A stretch of DNA of 64,000 bases from contig NZ_NXLL01000012.1 of NCBI RefSeq assembly GCF_003364115.1, forward strand, positions 1 through 64,000, written 5' to 3'. The notes under the pieces were generated by a model that worked only from the letters and a program-made list of their open reading frames with translations, ran no database searches and had not been told where the DNA came from. Below are positions 44,850-55,161 of this stretch, one piece after another (the stretch's first letter is position 1; each line of letters opens with the position of its first letter). The DNA comes from Helicobacter sp. MIT 00-7814 (lineage in GTDB: Bacteria > Campylobacterota > Campylobacteria > Campylobacterales > Helicobacteraceae). Both the position numbers and the translations under genes were made by a program.

Positions 44850-45194
44850 ATGACAGGGACTTTTTTTGCGCAATGGTTTTTTCTTACGGGTTTTATACTT
44901 TTTGTGCTGTATATGATTGTGCGGACATTTTTTTATAAAAGTGTCGCGCGCAAGGAGGAGAAAAGCTCGGCATCGATGAAGCTCACGCTAAGTGAAGCAG
45001 AGATTCTCGTGCGCAAGCACCAGCTGCAACTTCAACGCGCATTAGGAAATATTGACAATATGCAAACAGAAATGAACGCACTTAAAAATGAAGTCAAACT
45101 TCTCAAAGCGCGCAATTCTCAATATAGAATCGAAACTGACAAATACAAAGCGCGTATTAAAGAGCTCGAGCAAAAAATCGAAGCGCTACTCTAA
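44850..45194 (+). CDS. Small membrane-anchored coiled-coil protein
   Basis: 114 residues: one N-terminal membrane helix (about 8-27, WFFLTGFILFVLYMIVRTFF) followed by a charged region and a coiled coil of about 60 residues (NIDNMQTEMNALKNEVKLLK). No catalytic motif or family is recognised. The context in a housekeeping run between rpiB and apt gives no clue. A structural or division-related partner role is possible but unsupported. The ribosome site AAGAGGG precedes the ATG. Confidence 0.75.
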   Translation: MTGTFFAQWFFLTGFILFVLYMIVRTFFYKSVARKEEKSSASMKLTLSEAEILVRKHQLQLQRALGNIDNMQTEMNALKNEVKLLKARNSQYRIETDKYKARIKELEQKIEALL

Positions 45195-45212
45195 ATTTTT
45201 AAGGAGCAAACA

Positions 45213-45743
45213 ATGGATATAAAAAAACTTTCAGATTCTCTACGCAAAATCCCAGACTACCCAAAGCCGGGCATTTTGTTTTATGATATCACCACGCTTA
45301 TTGGCAATAAAGAAGTTTTTAATGAGCTTATTGAGTTTTTGAAAAAGCGCTATGAAGGGCAAAAGATCGATTTTATCGCCGGTATTGAATCTCGTGGATT
45401 TATTTTTGGCGCGGCATTAGCACATGCGCTTAATATCGGCTTTGTCCCAATCCGCAAAAAAGGCAAGCTTCCCTTCACCACAATCAGCGAAAAATACAGC
45501 CTTGAGTATGGCTTTGATGAGTTAGAGATTCACATTGATGCCTTTGAAAGCGTGCCAAATGCGCGCGTGGTGCTTATTGATGATTTAATCGCTACAGGTG
45601 GCACAGCGCATGCGGGGGTAAAGCTTATCCAAAGCGCAGGCGCACAATGCGTGGAAGCGACTTTTATCTTAAATCTTGCAGAGCTTGAGGGTGCAAAAAA
45701 ATTGCAAGAACTTGCTAAGGTTTTTTATATTTTAGATATTTAG
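45213..45743 (+). CDS. apt: Adenine phosphoribosyltransferase
   Basis: Salvages adenine to AMP using PRPP. 176 residues with [20 protein letters not shown] near 51 and the PRPP-binding loop [20 protein letters not shown] near 115. A strong AAGGAG precedes the ATG. Starts 18 bases after the coiled-coil gene. Confidence 0.97.
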   Translation: MDIKKLSDSLRKIPDYPKPGILFYDITTLIGNKEVFNELIEFLKKRYEGQKIDFIAGIESRGFIFGAALAHALNIGFVPIRKKGKLPFTTISEKYSLEYGFDELEIHIDAFESVPNARVVLIDDLIATGGTAHAGVKLIQSAGAQCVEATFILNLAELEGAKKLQELAKVFYILDI

Positions 45744-45783
45744 GCGTATATTTAAGGGACTATAAATTAAGGAATTTCGCATT

Positions 45784-46518
45784 ATGAAAAAACTCTCAAA
45801 CTTCATCAAACAAAAACCCAAAAAAGCCATTATTTGGGGCGGATTCTTTGTACTTTTCATCGCGCTTGTGGTGTATTATAAAAGTACAGGATTTTCGCTC
45901 GAGCAGTTTATCACCACACTTTGGGAAGAGCATGTCGAGCGCTGGGGCTATGTGATTTTATTTTTTTGGGGGATTTTGGAGGGCGAGCTTGGGCTTATCT
46001 TTGCTGGGCTTGCTGTGCATGATGGAAAAATGTTTATGCCTTTGGCAATCTTTGTTGCGGGATTTGGCGGATTTGTGGGAGATCAAATTTATTTTTACAT
46101 TGGGCGACTCAATCGCAACGGAATCCAAAAAAGCTTCAAAGCCCAGCGCCGACAATTTGCCCTCGCCCATCTTCTTTTGCAAAAATACGGCTGGAGCATT
46201 ATTTTCATCCAGCGCTACATGTATGGTATGCGGACGATTATCCCTATGAGTATAGGCACCACGCGCTATAATGCGGGCAAATTTGCGTTTATAAATTTCC
46301 TTAGCGCGCAGGTGTGGGCGGCGGTTACGATTGTGCTGACTTGGTTTTTTGGCGAGGAAATTTTCATCGCGCTTGATTGGTTTAAAAATCACCCTTATTT
46401 ACTTATCCCGCTTGCCTTGCTCTTTGGCGGTGGCGTGCTGTGGTATTTCAAAAGTCAAACAAAGCGCGTGGATAAAAGCATCAAGCGCATTCAAAAAACT
46501 ATGCAAAATAAAAATTAA
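45784..46518 (+). CDS. DedA-family membrane protein
   Basis: 244-residue inner-membrane protein; DedA/VTT proteins help scramble or recycle lipid carriers such as undecaprenyl phosphate. The hallmark is FVAGFGGFVGDQIYFYIGRL near 90-109 and IFIQRYMYGMRTIIPMSIGT near 139. About five membrane segments, two probably re-entrant. A 40-base gap after apt. Confidence 0.92.
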   Translation: MKKLSNFIKQKPKKAIIWGGFFVLFIALVVYYKSTGFSLEQFITTLWEEHVERWGYVILFFWGILEGELGLIFAGLAVHDGKMFMPLAIFVAGFGGFVGDQIYFYIGRLNRNGIQKSFKAQRRQFALAHLLLQKYGWSIIFIQRYMYGMRTIIPMSIGTTRYNAGKFAFINFLSAQVWAAVTIVLTWFFGEEIFIALDWFKNHPYLLIPLALLFGGGVLWYFKSQTKRVDKSIKRIQKTMQNKN

Positions 46519-46527
46519 GGAGACAAA

Positions 46528-48021
46528 ATGAATTTAGAGCTTAAAATAGTCCAAAACGCAAGCGCGCCTTTGCGCGTGGAAATTTTTGAGAATCTTAAAA
46601 AAGGCAAAGATTCTATGGATATCATAAGTGCCAAAGAGCTAGGTTTTGAGGGCAAGGGGATTTTTTTCTTGCAAGCAAAAAAATTGCTTTTGGTTGGAAT
46701 CGATGAGCTAAACGCAGATTCTATCCGTGAAGCAGGCGCGAATATCACAAGATACGCAAAAAATCTTCCTTTCAAATCTCTAAGCATTAAAGCGCCTGCA
46801 GATAACGAGCTTGCTTATGCGCTGCTACTTGGGATTGCTTCTGGAGCGTATGAAAGCGCGATTTACAAAAGCGAGCAAAAAAAATCAGCCTTGCGTTTGG
46901 TGGAGATTATCGGGGATAACAAAGAATTGCCAAAACTTTGTAAAAAAGCGCAGATTCTCACCCAAAGCCTTAATATCGCACGCGATCTTATCAACACAAT
47001 GCCACAAGTTGCCACGCCAAAATACATTGCAAATATTTGTGAAGAGAAGGCGCAGGAGCTTGACATAACTTGCAAAATACTTGGGCACAAAGAGCTAGAA
47101 AAAGAGCGCATGGGCGCGTATCTTGCGGTAAATCGCGCTTCCGTGCATAAGCCCTACCTCGTGCATTTGCGCTATAAAAGTAAAAACGCGCGCGCAAAAG
47201 TCGTGCTTGTCGGAAAAGGGCTTACTTATGATAGCGGGGGCTTAAGCCTCAAGCCAGCGGATTATATGGTAACGATGAAGGCTGATAAAAGTGGCGCATG
47301 TGCAGTGCTTGGCATAATGAATGCGATTGCTAATTTAAAGCTAGATATCGAAGTGCATGGAATCTTAGGCTTAGCAGAAAATATGATCGGTGGCGATGCC
47401 TACAAGCCCGATGATGTGCTTTTCTCAAGGGAAGGTAAAAGTATCGAAGTACGCAATACTGACGCTGAAGGGCGCTTGGTGCTATGTGATTGCCTAAGCT
47501 ATGCGCAGGATTTGAAACCTGATGTTTTGGTGGATTTTGCAACGCTCACAGGCGCGTGTGTCGTGGGACTTGGGGAATATACAAGCGGCATTATGGGCTA
47601 CAATGAGGAGCTAAAGGCGCATTTTGAAACAAGCGCGCTCAAAAGTGGTGAACTCATGGCGCGCCTACCATTTAACCGCCATCTAAAAAAACTCATAGAA
47701 TCCAAAATCGCAGATGTTTGCAATGTCGGCTCAAGCCGCTATGGTGGCGCGATAAGCGCGGGAATGTTTTTGGGCGAGTTTATCCGCGAGGAATACAAGC
47801 AAAAATGGCTACATATCGACATCGCCGGACCTGCCTTTGTGGAGAGGGAATGGGATATAAACCCTTATGGCGCGAGCGGCGCTGGTGTGCGCGCGTGCGT
47901 GGAGTTTTTAGAAAGTTTAGAATCTAGGCAAATTTTAGGAGATTCAAAAAATTGCGCGCCAAAAAACAAGCAAGATTCTAAAAATTCCCAAAACAAAAAT
48001 TCCAAAAAGAATAAGGCTTAA
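46528..48021 (+). CDS. pepA: Leucyl (cytosol) aminopeptidase with a low-complexity tail
   Basis: M17 di-zinc aminopeptidase of 497 residues. Catalytic domain motifs: [20 protein letters not shown] near 228, [17 protein letters not shown] near 251, and the M17 signature [12 protein letters not shown] near 311. The last 35 residues are an added Asn/Lys/Ser/Gln tail ([17 protein letters not shown]) built from AAGATTCTAAAAATTCC-like DNA. It lies 9 bases after dedA and overlaps nothing. In relatives PepA may also bind DNA; not judged here. Confidence 0.95.
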   Translation: MNLELKIVQNASAPLRVEIFENLKKGKDSMDIISAKELGFEGKGIFFLQAKKLLLVGIDELNADSIREAGANITRYAKNLPFKSLSIKAPADNELAYALLLGIASGAYESAIYKSEQKKSALRLVEIIGDNKELPKLCKKAQILTQSLNIARDLINTMPQVATPKYIANICEEKAQELDITCKILGHKELEKERMGAYLAVNRASVHKPYLVHLRYKSKNARAKVVLVGKGLTYDSGGLSLKPADYMVTMKADKSGACAVLGIMNAIANLKLDIEVHGILGLAENMIGGDAYKPDDVLFSREGKSIEVRNTDAEGRLVLCDCLSYAQDLKPDVLVDFATLTGACVVGLGEYTSGIMGYNEELKAHFETSALKSGELMARLPFNRHLKKLIESKIADVCNVGSSRYGGAISAGMFLGEFIREEYKQKWLHIDIAGPAFVEREWDINPYGASGAGVRACVEFLESLESRQILGDSKNCAPKNKQDSKNSQNKNSKKNKA

Positions 48022-48022
48022 A

Positions 48023-49132
48023 ATGGCGCTCTCCATCGGTATCGTAGGACTTCCAAATGTCGGCAAATCCACCACTTTCAACGCGCTAACCAAAACCCAA
48101 AGTGCGCAGGCAGCAAACTATCCTTTCTGCACGATTGAGCCAAATAAAGCCATCGTCGAGGTGCCAGATCCTAGGCTTAGCGAGCTAAGCAAAATCGTAA
48201 ATCCCGAGCGCGTGTTGCACTCACAAGTCGAGTTTGTCGATATCGCCGGGCTTGTGCGCGGGGCGAGCAAGGGCGAAGGGCTAGGAAATCAGTTTTTGGC
48301 AAATATTAAAGAGGCGGACGCGATTTTGCATATCGTGCGCTGTTTTGAAGATTCTGACATTACACATGTGGAAAATCGCATTAACCCAATCGCAGATATT
48401 GAGATTATCGAGCTGGAGCTGATTCTAGCAGACATTGCAAGTTTGCAAAAACGCATCGAAAAGCTCACACGAGAATCCAAAGCCCAAAAAGGCGCGCTCA
48501 AATCCCTAGAAATCGCGCAAGCACTTTTAGCACATTTAGAATCTAGCGCGCCAGCAAGTAGCTTTGAAAACCGCGAGAGCGAGGAATTCTTAACACTTGA
48601 TAAAGAGCTAAGATTTTTAAGCAATAAGCGCGTGATTTATGGTGCGAATGTCAATGAAAGCGCGCTTGCAGAAGATAATGACTTTGTCAAAGAGGTGCGC
48701 GAATATGGCGCAAAGCGAGGCTATGAAGTTATCAAACTTTGCGCAAAAATCGAAGAAGAAATGGTGGGGCTAAGCGATGAGGAGCGCGCAGAGTTTTTGT
48801 GCGAGCTCACAGGAAGCAAAAGCGCAGAATCTGGTTTAGAACAGATTATCCGCACAGGATTTCACACACTAGGGCTTATTAGCTACTTTACCGCAGGTGT
48901 GAAAGAAGTGCGCGCATGGACTATCAAAAATGGCGCCAAAGCCCCGCAAGCCGCTGGCGTGATACACAAGGATTTTGAGAAAGGCTTTATCCGCGCAGAG
49001 ACGATTAGCTACAGCGATTTTATCAAATACGGCGGGGAGGCAAAGGCAAAAGAAGCGGGTGCCATGCGAAGTGAGGGCAAGGAATACATCGTGCAAGATG
49101 GCGATGTGATGCATTTTAGATTCAATGTATAG
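48023..49132 (+). CDS. ychF: Ribosome-associated ATPase YchF
   Basis: Obg-family ATPase linked to translation and redox stress. 369 residues: P-loop GLPNVGKSTTFNALTK at 9-24, switch region FVDIAGLVRGASKGEGLGNQ near 70, helical coiled domain in the middle and a C-terminal TGS domain (FTAGVKEVRAWTIKNGAKAP). It starts one base after pepA and its end overlaps the next ORF by 8 bases. Confidence 0.96.
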   Translation: MALSIGIVGLPNVGKSTTFNALTKTQSAQAANYPFCTIEPNKAIVEVPDPRLSELSKIVNPERVLHSQVEFVDIAGLVRGASKGEGLGNQFLANIKEADAILHIVRCFEDSDITHVENRINPIADIEIIELELILADIASLQKRIEKLTRESKAQKGALKSLEIAQALLAHLESSAPASSFENRESEEFLTLDKELRFLSNKRVIYGANVNESALAEDNDFVKEVREYGAKRGYEVIKLCAKIEEEMVGLSDEERAEFLCELTGSKSAESGLEQIIRTGFHTLGLISYFTAGVKEVRAWTIKNGAKAPQAAGVIHKDFEKGFIRAETISYSDFIKYGGEAKAKEAGAMRSEGKEYIVQDGDVMHFRFNV

Positions 49133-49754
49133 GCTCATTTGTATTCTAATTTTCTGCCTAAATGCTCCCGCGTTTGCTGATAAATTTGACTCTAAGACTA
49201 CAAATACAATCTTGCAATTTTTATCACTTCATGTGGGTCCTAGCACTGATTTTGGCTTGCCCCATGCAAATATCGATACCAAAACAGGAATCAATGTAGG
49301 TGCTAGCATTGGGATAAATTACCTGCTATATTTAGAAGATCCACCCTCCTGTGTGGATTTTGACGCGCGCTTGCGGTATTTGTATTCTCACACTTTTGCC
49401 GATACGCACAGCATAGGAGCCGCCATCTATATCCACCCTTTTCAAAACTATGAAATGCCTTTTATTTTAGGCAATAGAGAGGACTACGAACAACAGCCAT
49501 ATTTTTCGCTTATCTTTGGTGGTGGTGCGCTTTTTTCAAAAATAGACAATCATAGATTTAATGGCGGCTACATAGAAGCAGGCATTGGGCTTTTGAAGCT
49601 TTATCCTTTGGTAAATATCGATATTTTGTATAGAGCTAGCTTCTATGGCGAACGCTGGGCGGAGCGCGTGCAAATGGCTGGGGCAGATTCCACTATGCAC
49701 GGCATTCATGTGGTGTTTAATATTTCCCCAGCTGTTTTTATGCTGTGGCATTGA
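49125..49754 (+). CDS. Secreted, probably outer-membrane, protein of unknown function
   Basis: 209 residues with a signal peptide (MYRLICILIFCLNAPAFA). The rest alternates polar and aromatic/glycine residues in beta-strand style (INVGASIGINYLLYL; YIEAGIGLLKLYPLVNIDIL), as in small beta-barrel proteins; it ends HVVFNISPAVFMLWH, without a C-terminal Phe. No family is recognised. The start lies inside the last codons of ychF (8-base overlap). It converges on the LtaS-like gene with only 9 bases between. Confidence 0.72.
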   Translation: MYRLICILIFCLNAPAFADKFDSKTTNTILQFLSLHVGPSTDFGLPHANIDTKTGINVGASIGINYLLYLEDPPSCVDFDARLRYLYSHTFADTHSIGAAIYIHPFQNYEMPFILGNREDYEQQPYFSLIFGGGALFSKIDNHRFNGGYIEAGIGLLKLYPLVNIDILYRASFYGERWAERVQMAGADSTMHGIHVVFNISPAVFMLWH

Positions 49755-49763
49755 TTTGGTTAA

Positions 49764-51832
49764 TTATCGCGCATCTTTCATCAATCGATACCCCAACTGC
49801 CACCAATCAAGCTCTTGCATACGCGTGAAAAAATCCGCAAACTCTTTTGGCAAAGCCACTTTTTGCGAAGTTGGGGTAATAAAATCCCCCTTTATTTCAT
49901 ACGCGATTCCCTCCTTTGCGCCATTTGGCAAGATAAAATCAGGTGTGATTAATAAGGCGTCATTGTAGGCAAAGTTAGAGCGCGCATTTTGACTAGATAT
50001 TTGAGAATCCCCAAAAAGATTGCGCCCGCCAAGCGACATATAATCGTATTCCTTAAGGCTTAGCGCATAAAGTGTTGGGAAAATATCCTTATGCGAGCCA
50101 AGCGTATTTGGGTTAAAATCCAGATTCTTAGCAATTGCGCGCGGGATTGAGAGATATAAAGGCACACCATGGGCAAGTGCGAGATTTTCTGGCGTGGCGA
50201 TATCCCTACACATATGATCCCCGCTTGCGGCAATAATGGTGTTTTCCTGCAAAGAGGAATGGCGCACCTGCGCGACAAACTCGCCAAACGCGTTGCTTGA
50301 GTAAGTGAAAACACCACTAATAAGGCGCATTTTTGCTTCATCGGTGGTTTTAAAAAACTCTTTTTTGCCCTCTAAATTGTATTGTGGCGCGCTAAAATGC
50401 GCTGGCAGGGAAAAAGGCGGGTGATTTGTCGTAGTTAGCATAAAAATAAAAAGTGGCTCCTGCGCTTCATTTAAAAGCTCAAGCGCCAACTTATATGCAA
50501 ACTCATCACTCACACCATAGGTATTTTGACTCTGCCTACTTGCCGGATAATGAGAAAGCAAAAAACCGCTATCAAAGACAGAATCCACGCCTTGCGTCAA
50601 AAGATAATCGCCCAAATTATGCCACGCACGATTGCCAGAAGTGATGAAAATCACCTTGTAGCCGGCGTTTTTATACACTTGCATTGGCGTAAGAGCGAGC
50701 GTTTTATTCTTGTAGCGAGAAAGTGAAATCGTGCTTAAAGGCGCGTTAAAAAATATCGAGGCAAAGCTTGGCGCAGTGCCATTATGATGAGATAAAAACT
50801 TTGTGAAAGTAAAGTCCTGCTGTGCTTGTTGGCGCTTTTTGCCGGATTCAAAATAGGGTCGAAACTCACCTAGCAAATCAAAATCTTTTTGAGAATCCAA
50901 AGAAAGCATATTTGCTCCAAAACTCTCCATCAGCACAAACACCACATTTGGCGGAGTTTTAGGGCTTAAAAGTGAAACATTGTGCGAAAAAATAGGAAAA
51001 AGCTCTTTTTGTAATTGCACACTTTTTGCATCATCTATAACTTGAAGCTTTTCTTGCTCTGCATAATGCCCCAAAGCCCAGCCAAAGGCGAGTATCGGAT
51101 TTGTAGCAATGTGGTTTAGCGCCGGAAGCTGGGAGATATGATGAGAATCTTCACGCAAAGGAAATGTCCCCACACTGCCCCTTGCGCCGATGATTAAAAG
51201 CGCGATGGTAAGGAGATGAGCCAAAACAAGCGCAAAAATAGCCTTAAAATTCTTGCGAGGCTTGTCAGATTCTCTTGCATTGCAAAACTTATCGTACGTC
51301 TTTAGAATCTTATGCGTCATTCTCACGCATAATAGCGTATAAATCACGCACACAAGCAAAATCACAAGCACAGGATAATCCTGCCAAATAATCTTTAAAA
51401 TCGCGGTTGTGTCGTCGTCTTTAAATCCAAAAATAAAAATATCGATTTTTGTATGGTAGGTTTTGAAGTAGTAGAAATTCCCAAGAGCGCTAAAAATGAC
51501 AAGAAAGCTACAAACGCCCACGCACAGCAAGTATCCTATATATATATATATATATATATATAGGATTTTATTTTAGGGAAAAGTTTCTGTGTGGCTTGCG
51601 TTGTAATTTTTAGAATCTCCCCGGCATAAAAAAGCGCCAAAAGTGCAAGCAAAATAGGACAAATCGCGCGCATATCAAGCAATGCACCCATTTTATACAG
51701 CGCAAAAACTTCATCTATCCTAAGTTCAGGTAATGGTGGCAAAAAGGCATTTTGCATCGCTAAACGCATACCAAAAAAGCTCAAAAAATACACGCCAAAA
51801 AGCGCCCAGCATGCATAAAGAATTTTTTTCAT
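49764..51832 (-). CDS. LtaS-like sulfatase-fold membrane transferase (paralogue 2), phase-OFF at a (TA)13 tract
   Basis: A gene split in two by a dinucleotide repeat. The upstream part starts at 51832 (MKKILYACWALFGVYF, after AAAGGAGAGTG), encodes two to three membrane helices, and stops in the repeat as YIYIYIYI-stop. The downstream part (to 49764) has no own ATG, continues with further helices, and holds the catalytic domain: NVVFVLMESFGANMLS, the nucleophile-loop candidate HHNGTAPSFAS, LTTTNHPPFSLP and AASGDHMCRD. With 12 TA units instead of 13 the two frames join to a 688-residue protein, against 690 for the paralogue at 13396-15468, with matching helix order. It is therefore best read as a contingency gene in the off state, not decay. 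Confidence 0.85.
51537..51562. repeat. (TA)13 dinucleotide repeat inside the LtaS-like gene
   Basis: Twenty-six bases of alternating T and A, 13 perfect units, flanked by CC on the left and GG on the right so that the whole is palindromic. In frame when the unit number is a multiple of three (12 or 15); at 13 it makes TAG. Confidence 0.95.
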
Positions 51833-51875
51833 TTTCACTCTCCTTTGCAAAATTCTAATTATTTGATTAAAAATC

Positions 51876-52985
51876 TTAGGCTTCCAAATGAGAATCCAAC
51901 TTCTCATTTTTCACCGCTTCGAGGAAAATTGTCGCGTATGAGCCTTTGGGAAGTGTGAAATGCAAGTCAAACTGCGCTTCTTCTTGCTTGTAATTAAACT
52001 CAATTCCTTCCGCCCACACCCACGCATAGCGCCTTGAGCCAGATTCACTAAAACGAGAATCTAAAAACGGCTCCTCAATTTTGTGTGCCATGCCTTTACT
52101 TTCAAAAAGCTTTTTGCCACTTAGTACGCCTGCTGGGGATATCAAGCGATTACTAAAGCGCTTACACTCTGCTTCCAAATCCTCACAAACAAACACCTTG
52201 CCATGTGGATAATGCATCGCCACATCACCGCTAAAAAGCTTAAAAAACTGCGTTTGCGCTTTTAAAGAATCTAGCTCATTTTTCCCTAGCTCAAGCGCGC
52301 GCAGCTCCTCAATCTCTAGCAATTCCTTCACGCTAAAAGATTCTATATACTTACTTAGGCGCACGCGCTTTTGTAGCCAAAGGTTAAACAAATAGCTTTG
52401 AAAGCTCGAGCGCAAAAATTTTTCAATTTTTTTGTTACGAAAATGCAAGAGATTTTCCAAAATCTGCTCGCCCTCTTTGTGATTATCCCCATTTTTCCCA
52501 AATCTCTGCGCGCCAAAATAATTAGGAATCCCCTCTTTTGTGAGCGTGCTTAAAACATTGCAAAGCTTTTGAGCGTGCAAGGGCGTAACTTTTTTTAAGC
52601 GCATAAAAAAAGTATTACTTTTCAAATGCCCGATTCTTAGCTTATTTTCATGTGTATTTGTGCTTAAAATTTTAATATTTTGCTCCTCCAAGCGCGCTAG
52701 ATTCTCACTCAATGCGCGCTCTTTATTGCGCGGGATTGAGAGAAATTGATAAGTTGTTGCGTGTTTATCCTTAAGCCCTGCGTAGCCGATATTTTGCGCT
52801 TTTATACCCAGAATCTTTGAAAAAATATTCACCAACTCAAAAGTGCTTAAGTTTTTTTTACGCACAAAAATATAGAGATGCTCGCCCTTTCCGCTTGGCT
52901 CATACAAGGCGTTTTCACGCACGACAAAATCCCGCGCACTTGGGGAAAACACAAAAGAAATCGGGGCATGAGTGAGATGATACAT
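51876..52985 (-). CDS. truD: tRNA pseudouridine(13) synthase TruD
   Basis: Converts U13 of tRNA-Glu to pseudouridine. 369 residues; the catalytic Asp is in IGYAGLKDKHATTYQFLS near residue 75, and other TruD features are NYFGAQRFGKNGDNH near 155 and SPAGVLSGKKLFES near 282. An additional U-containing-RNA function is not indicated. It lies 43 bases upstream of the phase-variable gene on the same strand. Confidence 0.95.
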   Translation of the reverse strand: MYHLTHAPISFVFSPSARDFVVRENALYEPSGKGEHLYIFVRKKNLSTFELVNIFSKILGIKAQNIGYAGLKDKHATTYQFLSIPRNKERALSENLARLEEQNIKILSTNTHENKLRIGHLKSNTFFMRLKKVTPLHAQKLCNVLSTLTKEGIPNYFGAQRFGKNGDNHKEGEQILENLLHFRNKKIEKFLRSSFQSYLFNLWLQKRVRLSKYIESFSVKELLEIEELRALELGKNELDSLKAQTQFFKLFSGDVAMHYPHGKVFVCEDLEAECKRFSNRLISPAGVLSGKKLFESKGMAHKIEEPFLDSRFSESGSRRYAWVWAEGIEFNYKQEEAQFDLHFTLPKGSYATIFLEAVKNEKLDSHLEA

Positions 52986-53080
52986 TGCTTTTCCTTGCTT
53001 GTCTTTTAAGTATTTTTTAAATATTATACAGGATTTTTTGGCACGATTTTAAAAATCTTAAAGAATCTAAAGGAGTGGCT

Positions 53081-55051
53081 TTGAAAGAGAATCTAAGAAA
53101 TCTAGCGCGACACAGCTGGTTGCCCTTAATTTGTGCGGTGGCGATTTATTTGATGAGCACAGATGCGTCTTTGACAGAGATTTTCGCGGGTGTGGGGATC
53201 TTTTTGTTTGGTATGATTTTTTTAGAAAATGGCTTTAAGGGCTTTAGTGGCGGGCTTTTGGAAAAGATTCTCGCTAAATGGACAAACAGCAAGCTCAAAG
53301 CCCTGTTTTTTGGGATTGTTACGACAATTTTAATGCAAAGCTCAACGCTTGTGACAATCATTTCAATTTCTTTCCTCTCTGCCGGGCTTATCAGCCTCGC
53401 ACAAGCCATTGGCATTGTCTTTGGGGCAAATCTTGGCACGACTACCGGAGGCTGGATCATCGCTGGCATTGGTATGAAAATGGATATCGCAAAAATCGCC
53501 ATGCCTTTAATCGTCATCGCGGTTTTGCTCACTTTTCAGAAAGACAAAAACATTAAAAGTTTAGGGAATATTTGCGCTGGGATTGGGTTTTTCTTTTTAG
53601 GAATTGCAGAGATTAAAAGTGGCTTTGAAGGCTACAAAAGCGCGCTGGATTTAAGCGCGTATGCAAGCGGTGGAGGGAAAGATTTATTTATCTTTGTGAT
53701 GGCTGGGATTCTCATCACTTCCATCGTGCAGTCAAGCTTTGCCACGCTCACTATTATCATTTCTGCGCTTGTGTCAAACACTATCACTTATGATAATGCG
53801 CTAGGGCTTGTCATCGGCACAAATATCGGTGGCGTCGTAACCGCGCTTGTAGCGTCCTTTGGCTCAAATATCGAGGGCAAGCGTTTGGCGATTGTTAACA
53901 CTATCTTTAACCTTATCATCGCGGCGGTGGCGCTTATCTTTTTGGATTATTTTAGGGCGATTGTGGAGGTGATTAGCGAATTTGCCGGGATAAAAGAGAC
54001 GGATTACGCGCTTAAAATCGCGGTGTTTCATACATTCTACAATGTCGTTGCAGTCGTGCTTATGACGCCTTATATTAGCGTTTTTGTGAAGTTTGCCACA
54101 ACTTTTATCAAAAGCAGGAAGCCCGCGGATATGGACGCACCGCTTTATCTCAACGACAATATCGTCTCTTATCCCACCACAGCCATCGAAGCGCTTAGCA
54201 ATGAAATCAAGCACCTTTATGACAATGTCTTTAGCGTCATCTCGCACTCGTTGGGATTCTCACGCTCTGATATTTGCGCTAATCTCACGCCAAAGGAATT
54301 GCTGGCTAAAAAGTGGTATTCTGGCGAAGTGAATGTGAGCGAGGCGTATCATCATAAAGTCAAGGTGCTTTTTGATGCGATCATCGACTTTGCCACAAAA
54401 GCGCAAAGCCACATTGATGATCCGGAGTTTATCCGCCTTAGCAATGAAGCAAGTATCGCTGCGCGCAATCTCTCCGAAGCTACCAAAAATATGATTTTGC
54501 TTGAAAAAAATATCAAAAAATACGCAAGAGGCACAAATGCCAACATGGCGCGCGAATACAACGCAATCAGAATCCAAATCGCAACCTTGCTCAACACTAT
54601 ACAATCGCTCACCTTGCTTGAAAATCCAAGCTATGATGAGATAGAATCTATCCTCAAGCAAGAACGCAAGGCACTAAAAAAGTTTGACAAAAGCGCGCTT
54701 TTGCGGGTGGAAAAAATCTTGCGCGAGGAAAATTTGAGCGCAGCAAATGCAACTTCGCTGCTTAATGACATCGCCTTTGCAAGCAATATGGGCAAAGAAA
54801 TCATCAAAGCCGCAAGCAAAATCTACCAAATCACTTTGAGCGAAAAAGAGCAAGATATTCTCGAGGATATCAAGGACTTTGCAAAAGCAAAGGTTGAAAA
54901 TATCGGGGAAAGCCTACACGCGCGAGAATCTCATCGGGAATCCCATGAAGAATCTCATAAAGAAGCCTCGCAAAATGCGGATTCTCAAAATGTGGATTCT
55001 ATAAATTCTGCAGATTCTAAGAATCCCGCGGATTCTAAAAATCCAAACTAG
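53081..55051 (+). CDS. Na/Pi cotransporter family protein with PhoU-like domain
   Basis: Sodium-coupled phosphate carrier of 656 residues. The start is a TTG at 53081, set by AAAGGAG five bases ahead (a GTG two codons earlier overlaps that site). The two inverted family repeats are VTTILMQSSTLVTIISIS near 86 with FGANLGTTTGGWIIAGIG, and ILITSIVQSSFATLTIIISA near 210 with GTNIGGVVTAL. From about residue 380 comes a PhoU-like helical domain. The last 40 residues are His/Glu/Ser then Asn/Asp/Ser/Lys repeats encoded by GATTCT/AGAATC repeats. Confidence 0.93.
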   Translation: MKENLRNLARHSWLPLICAVAIYLMSTDASLTEIFAGVGIFLFGMIFLENGFKGFSGGLLEKILAKWTNSKLKALFFGIVTTILMQSSTLVTIISISFLSAGLISLAQAIGIVFGANLGTTTGGWIIAGIGMKMDIAKIAMPLIVIAVLLTFQKDKNIKSLGNICAGIGFFFLGIAEIKSGFEGYKSALDLSAYASGGGKDLFIFVMAGILITSIVQSSFATLTIIISALVSNTITYDNALGLVIGTNIGGVVTALVASFGSNIEGKRLAIVNTIFNLIIAAVALIFLDYFRAIVEVISEFAGIKETDYALKIAVFHTFYNVVAVVLMTPYISVFVKFATTFIKSRKPADMDAPLYLNDNIVSYPTTAIEALSNEIKHLYDNVFSVISHSLGFSRSDICANLTPKELLAKKWYSGEVNVSEAYHHKVKVLFDAIIDFATKAQSHIDDPEFIRLSNEASIAARNLSEATKNMILLEKNIKKYARGTNANMAREYNAIRIQIATLLNTIQSLTLLENPSYDEIESILKQERKALKKFDKSALLRVEKILREENLSAANATSLLNDIAFASNMGKEIIKAASKIYQITLSEKEQDILEDIKDFAKAKVENIGESLHARESHRESHEESHKEASQNADSQNVDSINSADSKNPADSKNPN

Positions 55052-55161
55052 CGATGATAGAATCTGTAACCTTATCAACCAAAAAAGGCAGAAAATGCAC
55101 GCGAAGCAGAGCTCACAAGGGCTTTTTTGCAAGTGATACAATTTAACAAGGAATAGCCATA

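Noticed and set aside
49764-51530. The downstream half of the LtaS-like gene as a free-standing gene from a TTG
   Set aside because: The TTG has no ribosome site and lies between helices that the paralogue has as one chain; joining at 12 TA units explains both halves.
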